Positions 51,025-60,454 of a stretch of DNA of 64,000 bases are shown in pieces. The first letter of the stretch is position 1. Every line of letters starts with the position of its first letter. The notes beneath the pieces were generated by a model. It was given only the letters and a program-made list of their open reading frames with translations, searched no databases and was not told the DNA's origin. Made by a program: the position numbers and the translations under genes. Source of the DNA: Gillisella vitis (GTDB taxonomy: Bacteria; Pseudomonadota; Alphaproteobacteria; Rhizobiales; Rhizobiaceae); the NCBI RefSeq assembly GCF_021559775.1, contig NZ_CP056047.1, positions 1,674,001 through 1,738,000 of the forward strand, in the 5' to 3' direction.

Positions 51025-51826
51025 CTGGCTAGTCCTCGTTGGTCCAAGCACCCGGAAAAGGGCGCAGAATAGGTTTCACGGCACCACGTTCAAGCGGCTT
51101 GCCGTTGGTTCGCTCTCTTCGGAGCGAGGCCGATCATAATGATGGTCCGCTCTTTATTTTGCGCCAGCCTTATCCGCTAGATACTAAATATAGTATCAAC
51201 AGCGTTTTCATGCCAGAACAAATGGCCGCAGCGCGCCAGAAAAATTCACAAGGATATCCGTGCGGTCAAAGCGTGGAAGCCATGACCGTTTCAAACCTGA
51301 TGATGTTCGCTGATTTGAACCGACCTCGTAGACATCTCGGTTCAGCCGCCGCCGCAACAATCAATTCATTAACCCTGCCTGCGGGCAAGCGCAAGAGCTG
51401 GTCTGTATCGAAAATATGAACCCTATATGTTGTGGTCAGCATCTGTGGAAAACGGGGAAAGAGGCTAGCCTAGAGAATTCATAGGCTTGGCGGAAAAGCT
51501 TCATGATTAACGCTGGGTGAAGGTTTTTTTATCCACCGTCACATCGTGGCACGCAAGCAAGACGACAGAGGCCTGCCGCCGCATGTCTGCCTCTATCCCG
51601 AAACGAATCGGAGGTTTTTTGTGCCCAAGAACGCCCTGACCGTGCTCGCCTCCATCAGGAAACCCTTTAATACACAGGGAATATGTCTTGCTAATTACCA
51701 AACGAACTAAAGGGATATTAATGTTTGTGGACAACTATATCGGGACCAGGGTCTGGAATGATGTCCATGCCTAGATATGCTGCGCCAGTCGCCATGAGAG
51801 CGCCGGGCTGCGCTTAAGGTTTGGTC
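51025..51826. other. nrdJ/MCP divergent intergenic region
   Basis: This 802-base stretch holds the nrdJ promoter with the NrdR-like box, a small TCGCTC/GAGCGA inverted repeat at 51110-51127, and the MCP promoter. Three sites differ by one base from a DnaA box (51444-51452, 51529-51537, 51726-51734) but are too scattered to claim. No protein or RNA gene is convincing. Confidence 0.5.
51181..51196. promoter_or_regulatory. Candidate NrdR box upstream of nrdJ
   Basis: ATACTAAATATAGTAT (ATACTATATTTAGTAT on the nrdJ strand) matches 13 of 16 positions of the NrdR consensus acaCwAtATaTwGtgt and is a near-perfect palindrome. It lies 156 bases upstream of the nrdJ start. NrdR boxes usually come in pairs; I see no clear second copy, which lowers confidence. 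Confidence 0.55.
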
Positions 51827-53728
51827 ATGACCATCAGTAATCTGTCTATCCTGAAGAAGGTCAGCCTTCTTGTGGTGCTGATGGGCGTTGCGGCAGGCGC
51901 TATTGCCGCTGCTGGCGCCTTCGGCCTGTCTTCGCTTGGTGCCTCGCTTCAAAACACCGGACAACGTGAAGAAGTGGCCCGCGAGGCCATGGACCTGCGC
52001 GTCGACATTATCGCCATCAGCCGCATGACCTACCAGCTGGCTTTCGCGCCGGAAAAGGCCGCTGATTTCGCCAAGGAAACCGAAACGCGCTCCAGCGAAA
52101 TGCTGGCGCGCCTGCCAAAAATCGCGGCCACCGCCGATGAGAACGAGCAGAAGCAACTGCAGGATGTTCGCACGACACTCAACACCTATTTCGACCAGAT
52201 CCGCCAGATGGTGAAAGTGGCCGGTACCGACGCCGCCAAGGAACCTGGCGTGATGGCCAAGGAGCTTTCCAAGGCACTTGATGGACAAAAAGCGGTGACG
52301 GCAGCGGTCAAGGTCTACAGCACCTATTCCGCCAAAACCCTGTCTGCGGCCCGCAGCAATGCCATTGCCGACTCGCAGCTGACGATGATCGCGCTGTTGT
52401 CGACCGCTGCGATCAGCATCGTTCTCGGCGTTGCGGTCAGCACGCTGATTGCCCGTCGCGGCATCGTCAATCCGATCCGCCTTTTGACCGATAACATGAA
52501 CCGGATTGCCAAAGGCGCCCTGGGTGACGCCATTCCGGGCACAGAGCGCGGCGACGAAATCGGTGAGATGGCCCGCGCCCTGGAAATCTTCCGGGCCAAC
52601 AGATTGCAGATGCAGGAAATGGAAGCGCAGGAAGCCGCGCTCAACAGTCAGAGCAAGGATCTGCAATCCAGCATCAGCAGCATTGTCGCCTCGGCAGCCG
52701 CAGGTAATTTCTCGCAGCGCATCACCAAATCCTACGAGGATGCCGACCTGCAACGCTTCGCCTCCAGCGTCAACGAGTTGGTGGCCAATGTCGATCTCGG
52801 TGTTACCGAAGTGCGGCGGGTGATTGCCGCCCTCTCCTCTTCCGATCTCACCCAGGATATGCGCGGCAATTTCCAGGGCGCCTTCGCCGAATTGCAGAGC
52901 AACGTCAACCACGCGATGGCAACGCTTCGCGAAGCCATGCAAAGCATTCGCGGCGCTTCGGGTACGATTACCGACAATTCCGGCGAACTGAGTTCAGCCG
53001 CCAACCAATTGGCCCGCCGGACCGAACAGCAGGCTGCGGCCCTGGAAGAGACAGCAGCAGCGCTTGAAGAAATCACCACGACGGTCCGCACCTCCACTGA
53101 ACGCGCCCATGAAGCCAACCAGATGGTGGAGCAGACCCGCAACAGTGCCGGAAAATCCGGCGAAATCGTCCGTAGCGCCATTGATGCGATGGGCCGGATC
53201 GAGCAATCCTCGCAAAAGATCAGCCAGATCATTTCGGTGATCGACGAAATCGCCTTCCAGACCAATCTCTTGGCGCTGAATGCCGGTGTTGAAGCCGCCC
53301 GCGCCGGAGAGGCCGGACGCGGCTTTGCGGTCGTTGCCCAGGAAGTCCGCGAACTGGCCCAGCGCTCCGCCAATGCGGCCCGCGAAATCAAGGCGCTGAT
53401 CAACACCTCCGCCGATGAAGTCAAGGGCGGCGTCTCACTGGTTCTGTCCACCGGCGAAGCTCTCAACGAAATCGTCGGCCTGGTTGATCATGTCAATGGC
53501 CATGTGGCGAGCATCGCCCGCGCCGCTCAAGAACAGTCGGCAGCGCTCGCTGAAATCAACACATCCGTCAACCACATGGACCAGATGACCCAGCAGAACG
53601 CCGCCATGGTCGAAGAAACGACGGCTGCCAGCCAGGTCCTGGCCAGTGAATCCCGACAGCTGCTGGTGCAGCTTGAACGGTTCCGGCTGGAGGATAACAG
53701 ACGGGGTGAGTATCGCGCGGTGGCGTAA
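51827..53728 (+). CDS. Methyl-accepting chemotaxis protein (no WEEF tail)
   Basis: 633 residues. Membrane helices near residues 9-32 and 185-207 bracket a helical periplasmic domain of about 150 residues (EVAREAMDLRVDIIAISRMTY), a small four-helix type. HAMP domains follow (ARRGIVNPIRLLTDNMNRIAKG), then the signalling hairpin with [37 protein letters not shown] near residue 485. The C-terminus ends GEYRAVA, without a CheR/CheB tether. ATG 51827 is preceded by AAGG. A bidirectional terminator follows. Ligand unknown. Confidence 0.94.
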   Translation: MTISNLSILKKVSLLVVLMGVAAGAIAAAGAFGLSSLGASLQNTGQREEVAREAMDLRVDIIAISRMTYQLAFAPEKAADFAKETETRSSEMLARLPKIAATADENEQKQLQDVRTTLNTYFDQIRQMVKVAGTDAAKEPGVMAKELSKALDGQKAVTAAVKVYSTYSAKTLSAARSNAIADSQLTMIALLSTAAISIVLGVAVSTLIARRGIVNPIRLLTDNMNRIAKGALGDAIPGTERGDEIGEMARALEIFRANRLQMQEMEAQEAALNSQSKDLQSSISSIVASAAAGNFSQRITKSYEDADLQRFASSVNELVANVDLGVTEVRRVIAALSSSDLTQDMRGNFQGAFAELQSNVNHAMATLREAMQSIRGASGTITDNSGELSSAANQLARRTEQQAAALEETAAALEEITTTVRTSTERAHEANQMVEQTRNSAGKSGEIVRSAIDAMGRIEQSSQKISQIISVIDEIAFQTNLLALNAGVEAARAGEAGRGFAVVAQEVRELAQRSANAAREIKALINTSADEVKGGVSLVLSTGEALNEIVGLVDHVNGHVASIARAAQEQSAALAEINTSVNHMDQMTQQNAAMVEETTAASQVLASESRQLLVQLERFRLEDNRRGEYRAVA

Positions 53729-53770
53729 TCAGACCGAAGAGGGTGTTCCTCTTCCAAAAGCTAAAAATCC

Positions 53771-53806
53771 AAAAGCCCCTGTGCTTGAAAAAGCGCAGGG
53801 GCTTTT
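53771..53806. terminator. Bidirectional terminator between MCP and LysE genes
   Basis: AAAAGCCCCTGTGCTT pairs with AAGCGCAGGGGCTTTT over 16 positions (one T-G) around a GAAA tetraloop. T-runs lie on the 3' side of both strands, fitting its place between convergent genes. Confidence 0.92.
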
Positions 53807-53844
53807 TAATTCAGGGATGGAATGGAAGGGCGCTGACCGGCGGA

Positions 53845-54423
53845 CTAAACCGCCGTCACAACGCCAACGATAAGAGAAACCGAGACGAAAGTGAGCCAGA
53901 CAGCGGCGACACGCTGGAGGATATGCAATCTGCCCTGGCCGCCATGCCCTGCCTGGGTCAATCGCCCGGCAGAGCCCCAAAGCAAAGCCACTGCGCTGAC
54001 CAGCAGGCAGAACAGGCCAAGACAAGGCAGGAAATTCGGATTGCCAGGAGCGGGAAGAAGAACGAGACCGAACACCAATGCCTTGGGATTGAGCGCGGTC
54101 GTCAGATAGATCCGGCCCGCTGTGATGGGATTGAGCGCATTGCCCTGCCCCGGCATCTGCCAAAGGTTGAAGGCGATGACCATCACCCAGATCGCCGCCG
54201 CGATTTTCAGCAGGACGGCAACGGCAGGCCAGCGCGTCATCAGCTGATCTCCCAGATAAACCAGCGGCAGGATGGTCGTCAGATAGCCCGCCAGTTCCGC
54301 TGGCACAATACGCGACACGCGCGCCAAACCGCCTTGAGCACCGGCAACGCCCATCAAGGTATTGGTCGGCCCTGGCGCCAGAAGCAGCACCAGGACGGCG
54401 GGAAGAAAAGTTGCAATCATCAT
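53845..54423 (-). CDS. LysE/RhtB-family exporter
   Basis: Inner-membrane exporter of amino acids or similar compounds, 192 residues with about six hydrophobic segments. The family motif in the first helix pair is APGPTNTLMGVAGAQGG. TTALNPKALVFG is the second conserved block. Substrate unknown. ATG 54423 gives the expected N-terminus. Ends near the bidirectional terminator. Confidence 0.88.
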   Translation of the reverse strand: MMIATFLPAVLVLLLAPGPTNTLMGVAGAQGGLARVSRIVPAELAGYLTTILPLVYLGDQLMTRWPAVAVLLKIAAAIWVMVIAFNLWQMPGQGNALNPITAGRIYLTTALNPKALVFGLVLLPAPGNPNFLPCLGLFCLLVSAVALLWGSAGRLTQAGHGGQGRLHILQRVAAVWLTFVSVSLIVGVVTAV

Positions 54424-54522
54424 CAGTCAATCCATTATCAACAACAGATTGCCTTTTGCATGGGAACCATGGCCGACGCATTGACAGCGATCAATTGCGC
54501 CGATCCATAGATTGCAAGGCTT

Positions 54523-55020
54523 TTAGCCCTTGGATCCCTTGGCAATCGGTTCCTGATAGGTAAAGCCCATATCCCACGGGAAATAGATCCAGGTATCCTG
54601 GCTGACCTCGGTCACGAATGTATCGACCGTCGGCACGCCTTTCGGCTTGGCATAGACGCAGGCAAAATGCGCCTTCGGGATGATAGACCGCACTTCTGTG
54701 GCAGTCTTGCCGGTATCGGTGAGGTCGTCGATAACAAGCACGCCTTCGCCGCCATTGGTCAGCAATTCCGGCGTAATGCCCTTCAACAGGTTGAATTCGC
54801 CCTGGTTGACATAGTCGTGATAGGAGGCGACGCAAACCGTCTCGATCAAGCGGATATTCAGCTCACGCGAAATGATCGCCGCCGGAACCAGTCCGCCCCG
54901 GGTGATGCAGACAATGGCGCGAAACTCCTGCCCAAGCCCGGCCAGGCGCCAGGCAAGCGCCCTGGCATCACGGTGGAATTGATCCCAGGCAACGGGAAAG
55001 GCTTTATCGGGAAGAGACAT
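54523..55020 (-). CDS. gpt: Xanthine-guanine phosphoribosyltransferase
   Basis: Salvages xanthine and guanine with PRPP, 165 residues as in proteobacterial XGPRT; peripheral cytoplasmic enzyme. PRPP-binding motif [18 protein letters not shown] is near residue 91; the base-binding tail includes [12 protein letters not shown] 55020 is preceded by GGAG seven bases upstream, and the N-terminus [18 protein letters not shown] fits rhizobial copies. Stands alone on this strand. Confidence 0.94.
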   Translation of the reverse strand: MSLPDKAFPVAWDQFHRDARALAWRLAGLGQEFRAIVCITRGGLVPAAIISRELNIRLIETVCVASYHDYVNQGEFNLLKGITPELLTNGGEGVLVIDDLTDTGKTATEVRSIIPKAHFACVYAKPKGVPTVDTFVTEVSQDTWIYFPWDMGFTYQEPIAKGSKG

Positions 55021-55342
55021 GCAAGGGCTCCGCGCATCAAGAAAAGACAGAAGGAAAGGCAACCGAAGCGCTTCGCGTTTCAACCGCCCGCCGCGTCATC
55101 GCAGCAAAAACGAAGACAGTGACGCCATTCAGCTTGCGCATCGGCCCGGAAACCGCCCGGCTAGAAGAGCCATGGGCGCAGCAGACCTTGCGCAAAAGCC
55201 CTTTCGGCTCCTTGTCTTTCTCGGTGCTATAGCGGCAATCTGCCCATGAAGGCAAGAGACGGAAAGAGGATGCCGGAAACAGTAAGGCATCCGGTTAGAA
55301 ACCGAATGCCTTACGTCAACACATTTTTCAATTCAGTTCTTA
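55021..55342. other. Intergenic region between gpt and uspA
   Basis: This 322-base stretch contains the uspA 3' hairpin described separately and presumably the gpt promoter. Frames within it have no ribosome sites or family features. Nothing else is seen. Confidence 0.45.
55283..55313 (-). terminator. Hairpin after the UspA gene
   Basis: TAAGGCAT and CGGTT pair with AACCG/ATGCCTTA, separated by one unpaired base each side, with an inner loop of about 3-4 bases. It lies 30 bases past the leftward UspA stop. No clear T-run. Confidence 0.55.
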
Positions 55343-56182
55343 TCAGCGCGAAAGCAATGTCAGGGCCGTCATGGAATCCAGGACGGTGCGGGTCACGCCA
55401 CCGAACAGCACTTCCCACCAGCGTTTATGGGAATAGGCTCCCATCACCAACAGATCGATGCTCTGGTCGGACAAGCGGTTTTCGATATGCGCCGCCGCCT
55501 TCAATTGCTCCTGATCCTGCTGGGTCACGGTGACATTGATATCGTGGCGGCTCAGCGTCGCGGCGATTTCGGCGCCGGGCAGGCTGCGTGAAAGATCGTC
55601 ACCGCTGCTATCGACCACCGAGAAGATTTCAACGCTTTCAGCCTGTTTCAGGAAAGGGAGGGCATCGAATGTGGCGCGTGCCACTTCGCGTGATCCGTTC
55701 CAGGCAATCAGCACCCGCTTGATCGGCCGCGGCGTCTTCAGGATGTAAGGCACGAGAAGCACGGGCCTGCCGCTATCAAACAACGCCGTTTCCAATTCGC
55801 TGCGGTTATCCGAAAGCGAACCGCTTTCTCCCTGGGCCGCCACGACCAGATCGGCGCAGCGGGCGCTGTCGACAAACGAACCTGTCGAGCCGACGGAGGT
55901 CACGAAATTGCGCCATTCGGTCGACACGCCTTCGCGCCGCGCCACCTCGGCGAAGATCGCCTCTATGGCCCCGGTTTCCTTATGGGCCAGATCCTGCATG
56001 GCCTGTACCGCGACCGGATCGGGTATTTCCATCGGCGCGATCAGGGGCATGCCGGCGACCGCTTCGCAATGAACGCCGATGACATGGGACCCGAACTGTT
56101 CGGCCAACGCAATGGAAAAATCAGAAACCTGCGCTGCCGTACGGCGGTTGTCGAGAACGCTCAGAATTGTCTTGTAAGCCAT
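55343..56182 (-). CDS. Universal stress protein, two Usp domains
   Basis: 279 residues made of two tandem Usp folds of about 140 each. Domain 2 ends with the ATP-type loop MGAYSHKRWWEVLFGGVTRTVLDSM, as in rhizobial tandem Usp proteins; domain 1 has a degenerate loop (VVAAQGESGSLSDNRSELE). Role is a cytoplasmic stress factor, mechanism unknown. ATG 56182 is preferred over 56188 because GGGGAG lies six bases upstream of it. Confidence 0.9.
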   Translation of the reverse strand: MAYKTILSVLDNRRTAAQVSDFSIALAEQFGSHVIGVHCEAVAGMPLIAPMEIPDPVAVQAMQDLAHKETGAIEAIFAEVARREGVSTEWRNFVTSVGSTGSFVDSARCADLVVAAQGESGSLSDNRSELETALFDSGRPVLLVPYILKTPRPIKRVLIAWNGSREVARATFDALPFLKQAESVEIFSVVDSSGDDLSRSLPGAEIAATLSRHDINVTVTQQDQEQLKAAAHIENRLSDQSIDLLVMGAYSHKRWWEVLFGGVTRTVLDSMTALTLLSR

Positions 56183-56326
56183 TGTCATCTCCCCGCAAAT
56201 TGCTCCGACCGAACATCGTCCGAGCAAAAGCATACTGCATCGTGGTCTGGGCGACAGGAAGACACGCTTGCGTCATCCCGCCCAACCACCGAAAAAGATA
56301 ATGCGCCGAAACCACGCCGGTTCCTT

Positions 56327-56367
56327 GATTTCGCTCAAGGCTGAATTGGGATTTCGCTCAAGGCTGA
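56327..56367. repeat. Short tandem direct repeat
   Basis: GATTTCGCTCAAGGCTGA occurs at 56327-56344 and again at 56350-56367, a 23-base period with 5-base spacer. A degraded third copy (CCCACTCAAG) follows. It lies between UspA and the CinA-type gene. Function unknown. Confidence 0.8.
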
Positions 56368-56406
56368 TCTGGAGTCCCACTCAAGTCTCAGCCACGCGGG
56401 ACATTC

Positions 56407-57189
56407 TCAGGCCTCCAGCACGGTCTTGCCGCCGGTAATTGCCGCAATCATCTCCTCGACATCAAGAACAGCGGCATTCAGAACATCTTCGGCCCTCGCC
56501 CGCACCACGAGTTCGGTGTGAAAACCCTTGGAGCCGTCATAGCGCGGATAAGAACCGATGCTGGTCTGCGGATGCGCCTTCTGAACGGCGGCCAGCGCCG
56601 TGCCGATCTCGCCTTCGCCATAGGGACAGGCAATTGCCCGCGACAGAACACGGACGCCACCGGGCAATGTCTTGACGACATTTTCGAGCATGGCCTGAAA
56701 AACCTGCGGGACTCCGGCCATGACATAGACATTCTCCACCCGGAATCCCGGCGCGGTGGAAACCGGATTGGCAATATGCTCCGCGCCTTGCGGCATGCGG
56801 GCCATCCGTTGGCGCGCCTCGGTAAATTCCAGGCCACGGCGAGCATACATTTCCGCCATCAGCGCCATGGCCTTTTCGTCATGCAGACAAGGCAGGCCGA
56901 AAGCTTTTGAGATGGCATCGGCGGTAATATCGTCATGGGTCGGGCCAATGCCACCCGAGGTGAACACATGGTTATAGCGGCTGCGCAGCGCATTCAGCGC
57001 CTCGACGATTGCCTCTTCCTCATCAGCGACAATCCGCACTTCCTTGAGGTCGATACCGGCGAGGGTCAGCACATCGGCCAGATGGCCGATATTCTTGTCC
57101 TTGGTGCGGCCGGACAGCAATTCATCACCTATGGCAAGCATGGCGGCGGTGACGACCTGAGACGGGGAAACGGAGGTGGAATCGGACAT
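56407..57189 (-). CDS. CinA-type molybdopterin-binding domain protein
   Basis: 260 residues homologous to the N-terminal (COG1058) domain of CinA: MLAIGDELLSGRTKDKNIGHLADVL, then VFTSGGIGPTHDDITADAISKAFG, and VMAGVPQVFQAMLENV. The C-terminal deamidase domain is absent, which is common in alphaproteobacteria. COG1058 enzymes hydrolyse ADP-ribose-type or NMN-related nucleotides in some species; molybdopterin binding is by fold. ATG 57189 is the likely start. Confidence 0.88.
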   Translation of the reverse strand: MSDSTSVSPSQVVTAAMLAIGDELLSGRTKDKNIGHLADVLTLAGIDLKEVRIVADEEEAIVEALNALRSRYNHVFTSGGIGPTHDDITADAISKAFGLPCLHDEKAMALMAEMYARRGLEFTEARQRMARMPQGAEHIANPVSTAPGFRVENVYVMAGVPQVFQAMLENVVKTLPGGVRVLSRAIACPYGEGEIGTALAAVQKAHPQTSIGSYPRYDGSKGFHTELVVRARAEDVLNAAVLDVEEMIAAITGGKTVLEA

Positions 57190-57460
57190 GGCAGGGCCTT
57201 CTAACGGACTTTGACGAGCTGGGACGAACTGGAACTATCTTTGGCTAACCGCATAATTCCCTCAATCGGGTCCGATTTAAGGTGACGACCAGGCAACGGA
57301 TCGGAAATCTTGCGGCGGCTTTCGTGCATTTACTCGATGCATATCGATGTAACGTCATTTTTGCGAGACTGGACCAAACAGAGAGATGAAATTATCGGCT
57401 ACGCCATTTTTTCGTCCTTGCCCCTCGCCCGGATTCTTGTCCATCCATCCGCCAAACAGC

Positions 57461-57496
57461 AAGCCGCCCTGCGTGAGGGAAAACGCAGGGCGGCTT
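57461..57496. terminator. Strong 14-bp hairpin beyond the MCP2 3' end
   Basis: AAGCCGCCCTGCGT pairs perfectly with ACGCAGGGCGGCTT with an 8-base loop. It lies 69 bases past the leftward MCP2 stop; no long T-run on either strand. Probable bidirectional transcript end. Confidence 0.7.
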
Positions 57497-57509
57497 GAGC
57501 AACAAGACG

Positions 57510-57557
57510 ATAGAGCAGAAAAGTGAGCACCGGTTTTCGGAAAATCCGATGCTGTCA
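57510..57557. repeat. RIME-like repeat fragment
   Basis: The stretch around TAGAGCAGAAAAGTGAGCACC followed by GGTTTTCGGAAAATCCGATGC resembles rhizobial interspersed palindromes. Two related stretches occur at 59801-59855 and 60268-60454. Assignment is from memory. Confidence 0.4.
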
Positions 57558-57564
57558 CATGGTC

Positions 57565-59532
57565 TTAAAACTCTTCCCAGCTTTCCTGCTTGGCTGCGGT
57601 ATTCATGCCGAGTGCCTTGGCGACCTGACCGACCATGCGGCGGGCGGGTGACGCGACAGGCCTTTGCCCGGCGCTGGCTGGAACAGGACCAGAGGATCTG
57701 CCTCCAGAAGGGGCGGCATTGGCCACTAAGCCTGAAGAACCAGAACCAATCTGGAACTGGCCGACCAGATGGCGCAGCTTTTCCGCTTCATTGGCCAGCG
57801 ACGAGCTAGCGGCGGTGGCTTCTTCCACCATGGCGGCATTCTGCTGGGTAACCTGGTCCATCTGGTTGACGGCGATATTGACCTCAGACAGGCCGACGGA
57901 CTGTTCTCGGGCCGAAATGGCGATGGCATCGAGCTGGCCATTGATGGCGACGACATGGCCTTCGATCACCTTCAGAACTTCACCGGTTGCCGTCACTAGC
58001 TTGACGCCGTTTTCAACTTCGCTGGCGGAATTGCGGATCAGGTCCTTGATTTCCTTGGCAGCCTGGGCAGAGCGCTGGGCAAGTTCGCGCACTTCCTGGG
58101 CGACCACGGCAAAGCCCTTACCAGCCTCACCTGCTCGCGCCGCTTCCACACCAGCATTCAGCGCCAGAAGATTGGTCTGGAAGGCGATTTCATCGATCAC
58201 GCCGATAATGTTGGAGATCTGGCTGGACGACTGCTCGATTCGCTGCATGGCGTTGACGGCATTCGAGACCACTTCGCCGGACTGCCGGGCCGACTGGTTG
58301 GCCTGAACGGCCATAGCCCGGGCCTCTTCCGCACGCTTGGAGGAATTGGAGACATTGGTGGTGATCTGATCCAGTGCCGCTGCGGTTTCTTCCAGCGAGG
58401 CTGCCTGTTGTTCGGTACGCTTCGACAGGTCGTTAGCGCTCTGGCTCACTTCTCGCGAACCGCTGTCAATCGAGCTGGTCGAGATGGCAACGGACGACAT
58501 CGTGTCACGCAATTGCTCAACCGTGCTGTTAAAGTCAGTCCGCAAACCTTCGAATTCACTGGCAAAATTCTGGGTAAGCTGGAACGTGAGATCCCCAGCC
58601 GAAAGCCGCTTCAAGCCTTCCGCAAGACCAGACGTTGCCTGGGCCATTTCAGCGGCGCGCTTGGCATCGGCCTCGGCAACGCGCTGACGTTCCACTTCGC
58701 TCATGTCGCGGGCCGCCGCAGCCTGCTTTTCCAGTTCACGCGCCGCAAGACCGTTATCCTTGAAGATCTGCACGGCACGCGCCATGGTGCCAATTTCGTC
58801 ACGACGGTCTGTGCCGTCTACCACTGCCGAAAGATCACCACCGGACAGGATGCCCATCTTGGCGGCCAGATCGCGGATCGGGACCACCAACCAGGCACGA
58901 ATGGCAAAAAAGCCAATCGTCAGAACAACAATGAGGCCACCAATCACCCCAGCCACAGTCATCAACACCGTGCTATTGGTCAGATCAGTAAGGTCATTGC
59001 TTTCAGTATCGACCGCCTTGCCAATTTCCGTCACTGCTGCCGTGAAACGCGGGGAAAGCTTTGCAAATTCCGGCTGGCATTCCTTCAGGAAGACAGCCTG
59101 GGATTTCTTCACATCCTCATCGGTTGTCGCGGCTTTGCCGACCTGCAAGGCATTGGCGCAGGCCTGATCGAAAATTTTCAATCCCTCAGCTTTCAGGGCG
59201 GGGATTTGGCTATTGGTGGGCATTGCCGTTGCCGCCGTGTCCATAAAGCTGATGAAAGAGGTTCGGTTCGCCTCAAATTCCTTTGTCGCGGATTGATTAA
59301 GCTCATCGGTGCGCGACAGCATGACATCCGCCAAGGACGCTCGGACCGCCTGCAAAGACCTGTTGGCACGGGCCATGCTCAGCGAGGCCTTAGCCTCCTC
59401 ATTCAAAAGGCCGCTATAAGCGGAGTCAATCGTTTGCAACTTCAGCCCGGAATAGCCAGCTACGCCAAGCGCAAACAGGCCGAAGATGGCCATGATGGAT
59501 AGAAATTTCCCGATGATTGGCAGATGTTTCAT
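57565..59532 (-). CDS. Methyl-accepting chemotaxis protein with C-terminal WEEF tether
   Basis: 655 residues. Membrane helices near residues 8-28 and 188-212 enclose a four-helix-type periplasmic domain; HAMP ([14 protein letters not shown]) and a signalling hairpin ([23 protein letters not shown]) follow. The final residues are QESWEEF, matching the xWxxF pentapeptide that tethers CheR and CheB; DWEEF-type tails are known in Sinorhizobium receptors. It should thus assist adaptation of receptors that lack the tail, such as the other MCP here. Ligand unknown. Confidence 0.95.
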   Translation of the reverse strand: MKHLPIIGKFLSIMAIFGLFALGVAGYSGLKLQTIDSAYSGLLNEEAKASLSMARANRSLQAVRASLADVMLSRTDELNQSATKEFEANRTSFISFMDTAATAMPTNSQIPALKAEGLKIFDQACANALQVGKAATTDEDVKKSQAVFLKECQPEFAKLSPRFTAAVTEIGKAVDTESNDLTDLTNSTVLMTVAGVIGGLIVVLTIGFFAIRAWLVVPIRDLAAKMGILSGGDLSAVVDGTDRRDEIGTMARAVQIFKDNGLAARELEKQAAAARDMSEVERQRVAEADAKRAAEMAQATSGLAEGLKRLSAGDLTFQLTQNFASEFEGLRTDFNSTVEQLRDTMSSVAISTSSIDSGSREVSQSANDLSKRTEQQAASLEETAAALDQITTNVSNSSKRAEEARAMAVQANQSARQSGEVVSNAVNAMQRIEQSSSQISNIIGVIDEIAFQTNLLALNAGVEAARAGEAGKGFAVVAQEVRELAQRSAQAAKEIKDLIRNSASEVENGVKLVTATGEVLKVIEGHVVAINGQLDAIAISAREQSVGLSEVNIAVNQMDQVTQQNAAMVEEATAASSSLANEAEKLRHLVGQFQIGSGSSGLVANAAPSGGRSSGPVPASAGQRPVASPARRMVGQVAKALGMNTAAKQESWEEF

Positions 59533-60119
59533 CTCGTTTCCTCGTCACTCCAGGCAGGTCCGCCTTCGAGCTGATAGTGTGTGTAGTTCTCGATGTGCCG
59601 GGCCGGCTAAAATCCTCCCGCCGGTCACACAACGACCTCTTGCCGCAGCACAGATTGCCGCAGCCGTTCCCATAAATGTAGGGGGGAAGCACTAACATTT
59701 AGTTACGTCTAAATTTCAGATATCTCATATCAATGCAATCGGCAGCGCATCGTGGCCTGTCAGCCCGCTGCCGAAAATGACACTTGAGCGAATCGCGGAT
59801 AGAGCATCGGACTGGGAACGGGCATCAGCTTTCGGAAAAGCCGACGCAAAACAAAATTATGCAGCAGATATAACGCGCTACAGCGGATCTTTCTGCACCA
59901 TTTATGGCTCACGGCACTGTAAAGCAGCGCATCGGATCCAGTTTTCTGCACGATGCAGTTGCAGCAAGGCAAAAACCCCTCGTCACGAGATTGGGTGTTC
60001 AGGCCACGGCACAGCGTAAAGGTCTCGAAACAGAGAGGCTGGCTTCGCCTCACGACCCAAAGGAATATCTGAAACACCCTCTTGCAATTCCGCGTCAGGT
60101 CGTTGAAAACGCTCTTCGC
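59533..60119. other. MCP2 to tRNA-Leu intergenic region
   Basis: This 587-base stretch has the MCP2 promoter on the left and the tRNA promoter on the right. A RIME-like stretch lies at 59801-59855 (GAGCATCGG and GGCATCAGCTTTCGGAAAAG wording). A frame running toward the tRNA is not supported by any motif. No other gene seen. Confidence 0.45.
59801..59855. repeat. RIME-like repeat fragment upstream of tRNA-Leu
   Basis: AGAGCATCGGACTGGGAACG, then GGCATCAGCTTTCGGAAAAG and CCGACGCAAAACAAA resemble the same palindromic family as at 57510. The ends can form an imperfect hairpin (GCATCGG with CCGACGC). Assignment from memory. Confidence 0.4.
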
Positions 60120-60204
60120 GCGGACGTGGCGAAACTGGTAGACGCAAGGGACTTAAAATCCCTCGGAGCAATCTGTACGGGTTCGACCCCCGTCGTCCGC
60201 ACCA
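60120..60204 (+). tRNA. tRNA-Leu (anticodon UAA), CCA encoded
   Basis: An 85-base class II tRNA. The acceptor stem GCGGACG pairs with CGTCCGC and is followed by ACCA. The anticodon stem AGGGA/TCCCT closes the loop CTTAAAA with anticodon TAA. The long variable arm (CGGAGCAATCTGTACG region) and T-loop GGTTCGACCCC are typical of tRNA-Leu. It reads UUA and UUG codons. Confidence 0.95.
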
Positions 60205-60267
60205 GACACGAAAAACCCGTGGCCTCACATCCAAAACAAGCTGCACGAGAAATCGAACTCGACTGCT

Positions 60268-60454
60268 AGAGCATGTCGCGCAAAAGTGTGCAGCGGTTTT
60301 GCGGTAACGACATGCGTAAAAACAAAAACTTAAAGCGTGTTGCTTGAGGCTGATAAGCCGCAACACGCTTTAAAAACATTAATCTGAAGTGCTCTTACTT
60401 GTTTTATGCATGTCCGGATGGAAAACCGCTTCACACTTTTCCTGGAAATGCTCC
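60268..60454. repeat. MITE-like element with long imperfect terminal inverted repeats
   Basis: The left end (GAGCATGTCGCGCAAAAGTG, AGCGGTTTTGCGG, GACATGCGTAAAAAC) recurs inverted at the right end (GTTTTATGCATGTCC, AAAACCGCTTCACACTTTTC, GGAAATGCTCC). Between them is a perfect 14-bp hairpin at 60330-60373. There is no open frame, so any movement would need enzyme in trans. It resembles the rhizobial RIME family in wording. Confidence 0.7.
60330..60373. terminator. Central hairpin of the MITE-like element
   Basis: TTAAAGCGTGTTGC pairs perfectly with GCAACACGCTTTAA around a 16-base loop holding GGC/GCC. It may also terminate tRNA-Leu transcripts, since it is the first strong structure downstream of the tRNA. 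Confidence 0.55.

Larger units (their letters stand above)
57190..57564. other. CinA-type gene to MCP2 intergenic region
   Basis: This 375-base stretch contains the CinA-type gene promoter, a strong inverted repeat at 57461-57496, and a RIME-like fragment at about 57510-57557. A 62-codon frame ends inside the hairpin and is not called. Confidence 0.45.

Noticed and set aside
51444-51734. Three near-DnaA boxes (8 of 9 matches)
   Set aside because: Too far apart and all imperfect; expected by chance in an AT-rich 800-base gap. No origin-like features.
57310-57498. 62-codon rightward frame before MCP2
   Set aside because: It ends in a transcription-stop hairpin and has no support at its start.
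59904-60269. Rightward frame running through tRNA-Leu
   Set aside because: It overlaps the tRNA on the same strand and contains repeat sequence.
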